Below the pieces are notes generated by a model. It saw only the letters and a list, made by a program, of their open reading frames with translations. It was not told the origin of the DNA and did not search any database. A stretch of DNA of 64,000 nt from Allobosea robiniae (GTDB lineage: Bacteria; Pseudomonadota; Alphaproteobacteria; Rhizobiales; Beijerinckiaceae), in contig NZ_FNBZ01000003.1 in the NCBI RefSeq assembly GCF_900102525.1, positions 372,001 to 436,000 of the forward strand, read 5' to 3'. This document shows positions 36,610 through 44,895 of the stretch, piece by piece (within the stretch, counting starts at the first letter, position 1; the number at the start of each line of letters is the position of its first letter). Made by a program: the position numbers and the translations under genes.

Positions 36610-37788
36610 TTACGCCGCCTTCTTACCCAGGCCCGCCTTGGCCTCGGCGAAGGCATAGGCGATCCAGGGCAGCAGCGCCTTCACGTCGCGCGACTGGACG
36701 GTCGCGCCGCACCAGATGCGCAGGCCGGGAGGGGCGTCGCGGTAATGGCCGAGATCGTAGCCGGCGCCGGCCTTCTCGATGATCGAGACGACCTGCTTGG
36801 CGAAGGCCGCCTGCGCGTCCGCCGGCAGGGCGGTGACCGCAGGGTCGGTGAACTTCAGGCACACGCTCGTGTTCGAGCGTGTCTTCGGCTTCACGGCGAG
36901 GAAGTCGATCCAGTCGTTCTCGCGCACGAACTTGGCGATGACGCGGGCATTGCCGTCGGCGCGCTTCACCAGGCCGTCGAACCCGCCGACCTTCTGGGCC
37001 CATTCCAGCGCGTCGATATAGTCCTCGACCGCGAGCATGGAGGGGGTGTTGATGGTCTCGCCGGTGAAGATGCCCTCGATCAGCTTGCCGCCCGAGGTCA
37101 TGCGGAAGATCTTCGGCAGCGGCCAGGCCGGCTTGTAGCTTTCGAGCCGGGCGACGGCGCGCGGCGAGAGCACGATCATGCCATGCGCGGCCTCGCCGCC
37201 GAGCACCTTCTGCCAGGAGAAGGTGACGACATCGAGCTTGGGCCAATCGAGGCGCTGGGCGAAGGCGGCGGAGGTGGCGTCGCAGATGGTCAGCCCCTCG
37301 CGATCGTCAGCGATCCAGCTCGCGTCGACGACGCGCACGCCGGACGTGGTGCCGTTCCAGGTGAAGACGACGTCGCGGTTCTTCGTGTCGACCTTCCTGA
37401 GGTTCGGCAATTCGCCATAGGGCGCGTCGAAAGTGCGGACGTCAGTGAGCTTGAGCTGCTTGACGACATCGGTGACCCAGCCGGCGCCGAAGCTCTCCCA
37501 GCTGACCATGTCGACGCCGCGGGCGCCGAGCAGCGACCAGAGCGCCATCTCGACGGCGCCGGTATCGGAGGCCGGCACGATGCCGATGCGGTAATCGGCC
37601 GGAACCTGCAGCACCTCACGCGTCAGGTCGATCGCGCGCTTGAGCTTGTCCTTGCCGATCTTGGCGCGATGCGAGCGGCCGAGCGGGGCGTCGGAGAGGT
37701 TCTTGAGGGCCCAGCCGGGGCGCTTGGCGCAGGGGCCGGACGAGAAATTAGGCACGCGCGGACGCGTGGCCGGAGCAGTATTCGCCAT
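36610..37788 (-). CDS. serC: Phosphoserine aminotransferase
   Basis: It converts 3-phosphohydroxypyruvate to phosphoserine with PLP. The 392-residue protein is of the long alphaproteobacterial type ([18 protein letters not shown] at the start; PLP lysine in [14 protein letters not shown] near residue 195; SNTSVCLKF near 310). The ATG at 37788 gives this family start. Next upstream is a leader hairpin and then the A+T-rich island. serC and serA act in consecutive steps and share the strand. Confidence 0.95.
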   Translation of the reverse strand: MANTAPATRPRVPNFSSGPCAKRPGWALKNLSDAPLGRSHRAKIGKDKLKRAIDLTREVLQVPADYRIGIVPASDTGAVEMALWSLLGARGVDMVSWESFGAGWVTDVVKQLKLTDVRTFDAPYGELPNLRKVDTKNRDVVFTWNGTTSGVRVVDASWIADDREGLTICDATSAAFAQRLDWPKLDVVTFSWQKVLGGEAAHGMIVLSPRAVARLESYKPAWPLPKIFRMTSGGKLIEGIFTGETINTPSMLAVEDYIDALEWAQKVGGFDGLVKRADGNARVIAKFVRENDWIDFLAVKPKTRSNTSVCLKFTDPAVTALPADAQAAFAKQVVSIIEKAGAGYDLGHYRDAPPGLRIWCGATVQSRDVKALLPWIAYAFAEAKAGLGKKAA

Positions 37789-37804
37789 CGATGTCTCCAT
37801 CCTT

Positions 37805-37845
37805 ACAGATGGGCGCGCCCCGTTGGGGGGGCGTGTCCCGTCGAT
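37805..37845 (-). promoter_or_regulatory. serC leader-like RNA hairpin
   Basis: On the minus strand between a possible TTGACT -35 box (near 37872) and serC, a stem CGCCCC / GGGGCG (loop CCAAC) is flanked by GGGACA and GCGCCCATCTGTAAGG before the start codon. Rfam lists a serC leader motif upstream of alphaproteobacterial serC genes. I recall the location but not the full consensus, so identity is tentative. Confidence 0.45.
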
Positions 37846-37905
37846 GGGGGTAGGATGGGGAGGGGCGGGAGTCAAGGGATGTGCCAAGACGCCCGCTAAG
37901 CGCAC

Positions 37906-39378
37906 CTATCGATTTAAATCGTCAATGTCTTTCCAAAGTGGATCAACGGAAGAACGAAGTTGCTCAAGAATAAGCCGTATTCGCGCCGTTTGGCTGCGTT
38001 GCGGAGCGTAAATCCAGCCTTCATCACCTTTGTGCCTATCAAGTATGCCTTCTCTCATCAATATGCTTATTATGGAATTCGACAATTTCCTTGAAGTTCC
38101 GCTGCCAAATCCTCTGATTAACGCTTCCTCTTTGCGGCCGGCGCCTTTTTGATTGAAGGTTTTCTTAAGTATGGCGAGCAATATTTCATGGGCCGGTGAC
38201 AGCCCAGCTCTTCTAATTTGCGATACGGTTTGTATCGCATCAAATTCGTCGACAATATCCAATTGTATCCATGCCGGTAATCCCGAGTAGGATGCCGCGC
38301 CAGAAACTTTACTGCAAAGAGAGGATCTTATTGTTAATTTATTAGGAGGAGAATTTGGTAGTATTATCCTTTCAAATGTTGAATCCGTAATATATAAATC
38401 ACTCAGAGGGGTTTCATTCAAGACAAATTCAGTAAACGTTCCTCCGTTTATCGTAATTCCTGACAAGCTGATTCCGTCAATTTCGACGCGACTCATGCTT
38501 GAGACGATATCGGAGGCTAAGGTTTTATTTGGCGAATTTGCCGCTCTATTTGCTAATTGTCGATATGTATCAATACGCCCCTTTATATCAGCTGCTAGGA
38601 TCGACTGTCCTAAGGGGGCGAGGGGATTCGACCACTGTTCCAAAAGAATGGATTTTCGGTGTGCCTCGTCTCGCTCGGACAGGGCTGACACATCTTTTGC
38701 TCTCAATCCATCCAAGATAAACATGTCTACAAACTGCCTATCTTGCGATTCTGCTCCAATTCGCCCCAGGCTTGGTAGGCGCTGCAGCATAACGGATGCT
38801 TCTTCAACGGGCAGCTGTCCGACAACTGCTTCGAATGCTTCCTGAAGATCTCGTTGAGAAATCGGGCCTACATTCGCTGGGCGAGTTCTCGTAATTCGGC
38901 TCAATGCAACAAATACTCTGTATATTGTTTCTTCATCGAAAAAAGTATTTATTCGAGAGTCTCTTTTGCAAACAACTTTTATAAAATGATTCCAGAATCC
39001 GACGCCATTATTCGTCGCGCCAAACATGCTTCCAAGTTCGTCGTCTGATAAAAGGGCGATTGTTTGGCATATCAGTGGTTTGCGCGGAAGCCACGATGGA
39101 AGTTCTGTATCTATTCCTGCAGCCTCAAAGTATGAATCCAATTCTTCGTTCGTAAATTCTTCTTTCACTTTGATAATAATCGAATTGGCTTTTGTGATAC
39201 CAATCGCCGACATCATCTCTTCATTCGATGAAAAGTAGTGCTCTCTGCCCGCAATTAAGCACCCTGATTTTGTCCGCAGCACTAAATCTTTCACGCCAGC
39301 CATTGCCTTGGCTCGCAACTGCCGCAGGCGACCCTCATCCGAGCTCCAAGATTGGCCCTCCAAGTTCATCGAAGCCAT
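37906..39378 (-). CDS. C-terminal part of NACHT STAND NTPase, separated by frameshift
   Basis: A 490-codon frame that continues the NACHT protein begun at 40144. Its first 60 residues (WSSDEGRLRQLRA, then CLIAGREHYFSSNEEM) match the segment that follows Walker B in intact NACHT proteins, including the sensor-like GREHYF. Then come helical domains, a short beta-helix-like stretch (SGITINGGTF, about 285-330) and a C-terminal winged-helix-like region. Removing one base in the overlap (39335-39378) fuses it to the upstream frame as FDELGGQSWSSDEG. Codon use is A+T-rich, unlike the neighbours. It is probably not translated alone. Confidence 0.6.
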   Translation of the reverse strand: MASMNLEGQSWSSDEGRLRQLRAKAMAGVKDLVLRTKSGCLIAGREHYFSSNEEMMSAIGITKANSIIIKVKEEFTNEELDSYFEAAGIDTELPSWLPRKPLICQTIALLSDDELGSMFGATNNGVGFWNHFIKVVCKRDSRINTFFDEETIYRVFVALSRITRTRPANVGPISQRDLQEAFEAVVGQLPVEEASVMLQRLPSLGRIGAESQDRQFVDMFILDGLRAKDVSALSERDEAHRKSILLEQWSNPLAPLGQSILAADIKGRIDTYRQLANRAANSPNKTLASDIVSSMSRVEIDGISLSGITINGGTFTEFVLNETPLSDLYITDSTFERIILPNSPPNKLTIRSSLCSKVSGAASYSGLPAWIQLDIVDEFDAIQTVSQIRRAGLSPAHEILLAILKKTFNQKGAGRKEEALIRGFGSGTSRKLSNSIISILMREGILDRHKGDEGWIYAPQRSQTARIRLILEQLRSSVDPLWKDIDDLNR

Positions 39379-40144
39379 CCAGCAGAAGCACGAGGCTGTC
39401 CCTGTTGAGTGCCTTGACGCATGATCCGGCTAATTCGTCGAGCCCCAGCACATAGGCGCCTCGGCGGACTATCTCATCTCCGCGATCAAGGCCCCAGCAT
39501 TCGCGGAGGTTTACAGCGAATGGAAATTGGAAGGTAAGGTCCCACGTTTCCGCAAGTTTTGAAAACGATTCCCTGACGCATCTGCTTTTTCCAGATCCGT
39601 ATTCTCCGAGCAGAACAATGTTTTTCCCTGACAGTAGTAATTCGCAGATATCTGCTATTTCTATATCTTTTCCATTATCGATGCGCTGATACGATACCGG
39701 AACATATCGTACGGTATCGCTTTCGCCGGTCAACGGATTGACGGAGCTTCCAAACGAGGCTGAGAGACGCGCATTCTTGTATTTAGGGAACTGAAAGAAT
39801 AAGGCTGCAAATTGGCCTGCTGATGCTACGGTTATCTTTGCGGCGGCGGCTGCGTCAATCATTGCTTGGGTTGGTTTTTTGCTAAGTACTATGTATCCTC
39901 TAAGAAGTACCCCATCTGCCATAAGAGTTTGTTTAGCTAAAATTAGTCGACCTATTCCCTGGCGGACCTTGTCTAAATCATTTTGTTGGCTTATTTCTAT
40001 CGCAATTGTCTCTTGATCATTTCGTTCGATTACGCCATCAAAATTTACGCCAGCTATACGTCCTTGCGTGCAATTCTGCCCGAATATCAACGTTGCGATA
40101 CCGCGAATCTGATCCTCAAAATTCTGCCACTTCGGTTGAATCAT
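39335..40144 (-). CDS. N-terminal part of NACHT STAND NTPase with nuclease-like domain
   Basis: A 269-codon frame with a strong ribosome site (GAGGAGG, 6 nt before the ATG at 40144). Residues 1-125 look like a PD-(D/E)xK fold (NFDGVIERNDQ, then IAIEIS). Walker A is GEYGSGKSR near residue 175 and Walker B LVLLLDGFDEL near 255, the NACHT form. The frame stops 8 residues after Walker B because of a frameshift. Homologous architectures are bacterial anti-phage STAND proteins that sense a phage product and trigger nuclease activity; that role is inferred. The A+T-rich composition marks horizontal transfer. Confidence 0.7.
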   Translation of the reverse strand: MIQPKWQNFEDQIRGIATLIFGQNCTQGRIAGVNFDGVIERNDQETIAIEISQQNDLDKVRQGIGRLILAKQTLMADGVLLRGYIVLSKKPTQAMIDAAAAAKITVASAGQFAALFFQFPKYKNARLSASFGSSVNPLTGESDTVRYVPVSYQRIDNGKDIEIADICELLLSGKNIVLLGEYGSGKSRCVRESFSKLAETWDLTFQFPFAVNLRECWGLDRGDEIVRRGAYVLGLDELAGSCVKALNRDSLVLLLDGFDELGGPILELG

Positions 40145-40412
40145 TATTTCCTCCTCGGTTCCATCAAAGGACGAGCAAGAAGGGCGATTGGCAAGGCCAA
40201 ATTTCATAGAACTTTATGGTTGGCTCGCTGTGTCGCTCCTAATCGGAGGTAGGCAGCATAGGAGGAGCGCTGCTTTTCTAGCTAGTAGGGAATGTCTGTA
40301 GCGACTGTGGTTTGACGCTCTACCTCGACAAAGGAGGGAATTCTGCCGCGCCTCTAACTCGATTGTTCAAAGTTCTGCACCTCAACGCGACTGACGGAGC
40401 TCGCGCACGTCC

Positions 40413-40521
40413 CGTAAAGTTCCCGAACAATTCGCCCGAGAATTTGAAGGCCGCTAGGCCAAGTGCTGACCAAGAGCTGGCGGCGTTCTGGTCCGACATC
40501 TACGCCAATGTCGTTTTGAAG
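40413..40521 (+). pseudogene. Decayed copy of the gene at 41651
   Basis: This 109-bp stretch matches codons 3-40 of the small gene at 41651 at about 80 percent identity. PEQFAREFEGR is followed by a stop (TAG) where the intact gene has Lys, then another stop, a 2-bp deletion, and then FWSDIYANVVLK against FWPNIIANAVLK in the intact copy. It has no further coding extension. Confidence 0.6.
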
Positions 40522-41124
40522 CCGATGGGGCACCGGGAACCCCTCTCCCGTTGATCGCTGTCGCGAAGTTTTATCCCCGCCCTCCCACACCGCTCCTATC
40601 CTCACCGCACCTCGTCCCCGAGGGGCAGCCATCCGGAGGTATGCCGTTGGCGGGGCGGGGGCTGCGCCTGCGGGTGGGGTTGCGACCCACTCCCGGGAGG
40701 CTTCGGGGCACCGCCCTGGGGGTACTACGGCCCCTGTGCGAGGAGCTCGCTGGAAGGCATGGCGGCACCGCATCTGCGGGGCCAGGACGCGACAAGGCCG
40801 GCATCGGACCGAAAATGGCTTGGCCCGTTTCGGGATCATCCGCTGCACGAGACAAAGGAGATCGCGCAAGCGTCTCTGCCGAACTGGCGTCGAGGCCCGC
40901 AGGTCAGCGAAACGCCCTGCCGTATAAGCGCGGCCCGGAGACTGAAGAACGCCGGCAAGCGGAGCGCCACGGGGCGTGCGGATGGTGGCTCAATCCATCC
41001 GCGCCGCATCCTGGCTCAATGGAAGCGGCCGATACCCCCCCGCGCCTCGCGGCGCTCCGCTGCCCCTCATCGATCAACGAACGCGGCAACGCGGGCGGCG
41101 AAGATGCATGCACGCAGACCGGCC
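40522..41124. other. Gene-poor stretch right of the island
   Basis: About 600 bp of GC-rich sequence (with A+T-rich patches near 40560 and 40820) without a frame that looks coding on either strand. Open frames exist but have no ribosome sites, recognisable domains or consistent codon use. It may be remnant mobile DNA; nothing specific was identified. Confidence 0.4.
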
Positions 41125-41214
41125 GTCATGCTCGGGCTTGTCCCGAGCACCCACGTCTTGAACACGACCTGCATCGGCGAAGACGTGGATGGTCGCCGCA
41201 AGGGCGACCATGAC
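41125..41214. repeat. Bipartite GTCAT...ATGAC repeat, ACGTC subtype
   Basis: Left hairpin ATGCTCGGG-CTTGT-CCCGAGCAC, central stem CCACGTCTT / AAGACGTGG, right hairpin ATGGTCGCC-GCAAG-GGCGACCAT. Same design as 7848. Confidence 0.75.
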
Positions 41215-41234
41215 GGGGAGCGTAACGTTTCCGC

Positions 41235-41459
41235 TCAATCCCCCGTCATCGTCATTTCGGCGTCGATCGCCTTCATCTTCGGATTGGCGGCGCAGAAGGC
41301 CCTGATTTTGTTCGCGACGGGGGCTGAGTATTCGCTCTTGCGGTGGGCGCCGGATTTCAGCCAGTCGGCGCAGCTCTGCTCCCGGTCGGTGATCCGGGCG
41401 GCGGCGGGCGCGGCGAGGAAAAGGCCGGCGAGAGCGGCGAGCAAGGCGAGGCGGGTCAT
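41235..41459 (-). CDS. Small secreted hypothetical protein
   Basis: A 74-residue protein with a clear signal peptide (MTRLALLAALAGLFLAAPAAA, cut near residue 21) and a mature part of about 53 residues containing two Cys (EQSCADWL and AFCAANP) that could form one disulfide. The family is not recognised. The start at 41459 is chosen for the signal peptide. Confidence 0.6.
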   Translation of the reverse strand: MTRLALLAALAGLFLAAPAAARITDREQSCADWLKSGAHRKSEYSAPVANKIRAFCAANPKMKAIDAEMTMTGD

Positions 41460-41650
41460 GGTCTGGTCCTGAACGGGCGGCCGCATCACAGGCTTCGCCT
41501 CGGGCGCCGCTCCTGCCTTGCGTCGCGCCTGCTTGCAAATGCGATTGTCGCAGGCCCGATGCGCGGGCAGGGCAGTGCGGTCGAAGAGGGCAGGCAGGGC
41601 TGCGCATTTCGTGATAGGCAGCGGCTCGATCCGAAACAGGTGAAGAGACC

Positions 41651-41911
41651 ATGGCCAAGAAGACCCCCGAACAGCTCGCCCAGGAATTCGAGGGCCGCAA
41701 GGCCAAGGGGCTGGCCAAGGGCGGGGCGGCGTTCTGGCCGAACATCATCGCCAATGCCGTGCTGAAGCTCACCCAGCAGCGGGCCGAGATCACGCCCGAG
41801 ACGCTGATCGAGATGATCGAGCGCGAGGCGCCGACGCTGGAGATCACGGTTCGGTCTGGCGCGGCGGAGGCTGTCGCGCGCCTGAAGCAGGCCGTCGCCA
41901 AAGGTTCGTGA
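41651..41911 (+). CDS. Small hypothetical protein, intact parent of the 40413 remnant
   Basis: An 86-residue cytosolic protein, Lys/Glu-rich at the N-terminus (KKTPEQLAQEFEGRKAKGLA) with a helical middle (FWPNIIANAVLKLTQQRAEI) and a regular ETLIEMIEREAPTLEI stretch. Function not recognised. The presence of a decayed second copy 1.2 kb away shows that it is a real gene family. AGGTGAAGAG precedes the ATG. It ends 1 bp before the fucU stop on the other strand. Confidence 0.6.
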   Translation: MAKKTPEQLAQEFEGRKAKGLAKGGAAFWPNIIANAVLKLTQQRAEITPETLIEMIEREAPTLEITVRSGAAEAVARLKQAVAKGS

Positions 41912-41912
41912 G

Positions 41913-42368
41913 CTAGCCCGGCTCGCCGGCGATGACGCCCTTGCGCAGCAGGAAGCAGCCATAGGGCCGGGGATCGCCGACCTGCACGACCGCGAAAGCC
42001 CGCCGCGCCTGATCGTAGAAGGCGAAGCGCTCGAGGCGAGCGAGCGGCGAGGAGCGGCCGAGCGCCTTGTCGATTTCGGACTGGACCGCGCGCTGGACAT
42101 CGGGGATCGCGGCGGCATCGCCGACCACTTCCATGCGCCGGAGCGGTGCGGGCTCGAAATCGTCGATCGGCAGCACCGAGAGGATGGCGCGGGCGGCGCG
42201 CTGCATCGTCAGGCCGGGCAGGCGGATCAGGCGCCCGCTGGTGGTCGCGCTGGCGATGGTCTCCGCCGGGTGGTTGGCATCGACCAGCGCGAGGTCGTCG
42301 CCATGGCCCATCGCGGCGAGCACCCAGAGCAGGTCGGCGGAGAGGACAGGGTCGAGATTTTTCAGCAT
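41913..42368 (-). CDS. fucU: L-fucose mutarotase (FucU/RbsD family)
   Basis: It interconverts sugar anomers before catabolism. The 151-residue protein has MGHGDDLALVDANHP (His22, Asp30 at the active site), a central PDVQRAV segment and the FYDQARRAFAVVQVGDPRPYGCFLLRKGV-type C-terminus of FucU proteins. It overlaps the upstream amidohydrolase gene by 7 bp, so the two are translated together. Confidence 0.88.
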   Translation of the reverse strand: MLKNLDPVLSADLLWVLAAMGHGDDLALVDANHPAETIASATTSGRLIRLPGLTMQRAARAILSVLPIDDFEPAPLRRMEVVGDAAAIPDVQRAVQSEIDKALGRSSPLARLERFAFYDQARRAFAVVQVGDPRPYGCFLLRKGVIAGEPG

Positions 42369-43222
42369 GACGGGCGGCGGCCCCTCTTCGTCAGGTAGAT
42401 GCGGGCGGCGTTGCCGCCGAAGATCGCGGCGCGCTCGGGTTCAGTGAGCGTCGCGGTGAGGCGCTCAGTGGCGGCAAGCCATTGGTCGTAGCTGGCGGCG
42501 AGCGTCGCGACCGGCCAGTCGCTGCCCCAGAGCAGGCGCTCCGGCCCGAAACAGGCCAGCAGCTGCGCGACGGCCGGCGCCAGTGTCGCCTCGCGCCAGC
42601 CGGGCGCAGCCTCGGTGACGAGGCCGGAGAGTTTGCAGGTCGTGTTCGGCCTCGCCGCCAGCGCCGCGATGCCGCCGCGCCAGGCGGAGAGGTCGGCGCC
42701 GGCGAGGTCGGGTTTGGCGCCGTGGTCGATGACGACGGGCAATTCCGTCTCGCGCTCCAGCAGCGTGAGGAGGGCGGGGATCTGCGGCGGCTTCACCAGC
42801 GCGTCGAAGACGAGGCCGTGCTCTCTGAGCGCGGCGAAGGCGGGGGCGAGGGCGGGCTTCGCGAGCCAGCCGGGATCGGGGATGTCCTGCACCATGGGCC
42901 TCAAGCCGACAAGCAGCGGATCGGCGGCGAGGGCTGCGATGCGGGCAGGGGCGTCGGGCGCGTCGAAATCCGTCCAGCCGACGACGCCTGCGACGAAGGG
43001 CGTGGCGGCGGCGATGGCGAGCAGGTGATGCGTCTCGGCCTCGGTCGGCGCGGCCTGGACGAGGATGGTCGATGCGATGTCGTGCTGTGCCAGCAGCGGG
43101 GCGAGGTCGGCAGGTTCGAAATCGCGATGGATGGGGCCGAGCGCCGGCGTCAGCCAGCCATAGTCGCCGCGGGCGAGGCGCCAGAAATGCTGGTGGGAAT
43201 CGATGCGGGGCGGGCTCGTCAC
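42362..43222 (-). CDS. Amidohydrolase, L-fuconolactonase-like
   Basis: A 286-residue TIM-barrel lactonase of the amidohydrolase-2 family. DSHQHFW (His10, His12), GWTDFDAPDA, VIDHGAKPD and LLWGSDWPV (catalytic Asp) are the marks of L-fuconolactone/rhamnonolactone hydrolases. Its coupling to fucU and nearness to a sugar importer and an aldolase support action on a sugar lactone. The exact sugar (fucose, rhamnose, galactose or arabinose series) is not resolved. Confidence 0.85.
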   Translation of the reverse strand: MTSPPRIDSHQHFWRLARGDYGWLTPALGPIHRDFEPADLAPLLAQHDIASTILVQAAPTEAETHHLLAIAAATPFVAGVVGWTDFDAPDAPARIAALAADPLLVGLRPMVQDIPDPGWLAKPALAPAFAALREHGLVFDALVKPPQIPALLTLLERETELPVVIDHGAKPDLAGADLSAWRGGIAALAARPNTTCKLSGLVTEAAPGWREATLAPAVAQLLACFGPERLLWGSDWPVATLAASYDQWLAATERLTATLTEPERAAIFGGNAARIYLTKRGRRPSC

Positions 43223-43281
43223 GGGCGGCTCTCGCGGCGGTTCGGCGGCGGCAGGGGAGATGTGACACTACTATGTGCACG

Positions 43282-43293
43282 CCAACATGTTAG
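43282..43293. promoter_or_regulatory. Palindromic operator candidate, site 1
   Basis: CCAACATGTTAG differs by one base from the palindrome CTAACATGTTAG. It lies in the 201-bp gap between the divergent amidohydrolase and solute-binding protein genes. A near-identical site is at 46687, and a GntR regulator gene is at 47648. The 43223-43423 gap holds no gene. Confidence 0.5.
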
Positions 43294-43423
43294 CTTGCAA
43301 CCGGCCCGAAAGGAGATTAGCGTCCAGCCCGATCGCGGAAGCGGGAGGTGGCGTTCCGCCTCGTGATCCGCGCGCCATCAAAGGCCCGAAACGGGCCGTG
43401 TTCAAGTCCTGGGGAGGACGCCG

Positions 43424-44761
43424 ATGACCGACCATCTTCTCAAGCCGACCCGTCGTGTCCTGCTGGCCGGCGGCGCCGCCGCGATCGCCTCGCCCTTCGT
43501 GCTGCGCAAGGCGCAGGCGCAAGGGGCGTTCGACTGGAAGAAGTTCTCCGGCCAGACGATCGACGTGCTGCTGGTCAAGAACCCGCGCTCCGACCTGATG
43601 CAGGCGGCGGAGAAGGAGTTCACCGAGCTCACCGGCATCAAGGTCTCGGCCGAGCAGGTGCCGGAGCAGCAGCAGCGCCAGAAGGCGGTGATCGAATTCG
43701 CCTCGGGCAAGCCGAGCTTCGATGTCAGCGGCATCTCGCTGCATGTGCAGAAGCGCATGGCGGCCAAGGGCAAGTGGTTCGAGAACCTCGATCCCTACAT
43801 CAAGAACGCGTCGCTGACCGCGCCGGATTTCGACTTCGCCGATTTCGGTGCCGGCCCGGTCGCCTATGCGCGCCAGGCCGACGGGGCGCTCGATACGATC
43901 CCGTTCTTCGTCGACTACTGGATGATCTACTACAACAAGGAGCTCTTCGACGCGAAGAAGGTCGCCTATCCCAAGACGATGGACGAGATGTTCACCGCCG
44001 CGCAGAAGCTGCATGACCCCGCGAAGGGCGTCGCCGGCTTCGTCTCGCGCGGCCTGAAGAACGCCAACGTCCCCGTCTGGACCTCGCTGATGCTCGGCCA
44101 GGGCATGGAGACGGTTTCGCCCGAGGGCAAGCTGCTCACCGATACGCCGGAAGCGATCTGGGCGGCGGAACTCTATCGCAAGCTCAACAAGGAGACCGGC
44201 CCGGTCGGGCAGGTCGGCTTCAACTGGAACGAGTGCCAGACCAGCTTCATGCAGGGCCGCGCCGCGATGTGGCTCGACGGCATCGGCTTCGCCACACCGC
44301 TGGAGGACCCGTCCAAGTCACGCATTGTCGGCAAGGTCGGCTACGGCGTGACGCCGCCGGGGCCGAAGGCGCATCACGCCGGCATGTTCGCCGACGGCAT
44401 GGGCATTTCGCGCGGCTCCTCGAAGAAGGAGGCGGCCTGGCTCTATCTCCAGTTCATGACCAACAAGAAGAACCAGATCGCCATGCTCAAGGCCGGCGCC
44501 GGCGCGCCTGGCCGTTCCTCGGCCTATCTGGACACCGAGACGATCGCGAGTTCCAAGTTCGGCAAGCAGTATTTCGAGTGCCTGCTGGCCTCGGCCAAGA
44601 TCGCGCGGGCCGGCCTGCCGCAGATCGTGCCGGTGACCGAGTTCCGCGACGTGTTCGGCGTGGGGCTCACCAACATGATCGGCGGGGCGGATGTCGCGGC
44701 CGAGCTCAAGAAAGCGACCGAAACCTTCGCGCCGGTTCTCGCCAAGAGCGAGCAGGGCTGA
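43424..44761 (+). CDS. ABC sugar-importer solute-binding protein
   Basis: A 445-residue family-1 extracellular binding protein. A Tat-like signal (PTRRVLLAGGAAAIASPFV, Arg pair at 10-11) ends near residue 30 (RKAQAQ). Typical segments are TGIKVSAEQVPEQQQRQK, WMIYYNKELFDAKKV and GAPGRSSAY near the C-terminus. GGGGAGGAC lies just before the ATG. It is first in an importer operon with two permeases. The substrate is probably a sugar or sugar acid handled by the neighbouring lactonase and aldolase. Confidence 0.9.
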   Translation: MTDHLLKPTRRVLLAGGAAAIASPFVLRKAQAQGAFDWKKFSGQTIDVLLVKNPRSDLMQAAEKEFTELTGIKVSAEQVPEQQQRQKAVIEFASGKPSFDVSGISLHVQKRMAAKGKWFENLDPYIKNASLTAPDFDFADFGAGPVAYARQADGALDTIPFFVDYWMIYYNKELFDAKKVAYPKTMDEMFTAAQKLHDPAKGVAGFVSRGLKNANVPVWTSLMLGQGMETVSPEGKLLTDTPEAIWAAELYRKLNKETGPVGQVGFNWNECQTSFMQGRAAMWLDGIGFATPLEDPSKSRIVGKVGYGVTPPGPKAHHAGMFADGMGISRGSSKKEAAWLYLQFMTNKKNQIAMLKAGAGAPGRSSAYLDTETIASSKFGKQYFECLLASAKIARAGLPQIVPVTEFRDVFGVGLTNMIGGADVAAELKKATETFAPVLAKSEQG

Positions 44762-44778
44762 GGGCGCGAAGCGGGATC

Positions 44779-44869
44779 GTCATGGTCGGGCTTGTCCCGA
44801 CCATCCGCGTCCTCCCGCGTCGCAGGCTGTGTTCAAGACGTGGATGCTCGCCACAAGGGCGAGCATGAC
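44779..44869. repeat. Bipartite GTCAT...ATGAC repeat inside importer operon
   Basis: Left hairpin ATGGTCGGG-CTTGT-CCCGACCAT and right hairpin ATGCTCGCC-ACAAG-GGCGAGCAT, with a centre carrying AAGACGTGG only on the right. It lies between the binding-protein gene and the first permease gene and could reduce downstream expression. Confidence 0.75.
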
Positions 44870-44895
44870 GATGGGTTTCCAGTGAAGCAGACCGC

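Noticed and set aside
34430..36658. A 742-codon plus-strand frame antisense to serA and bla
   Set aside because: Its composition is that of a shadow frame, and serA and bla on the other strand have full family motifs.
40551..41213. Open frame to the right of the island as a possible gene
   Set aside because: No ribosome site, biased GC-rich composition, no recognisable segment, and it runs into the 41125 repeat.
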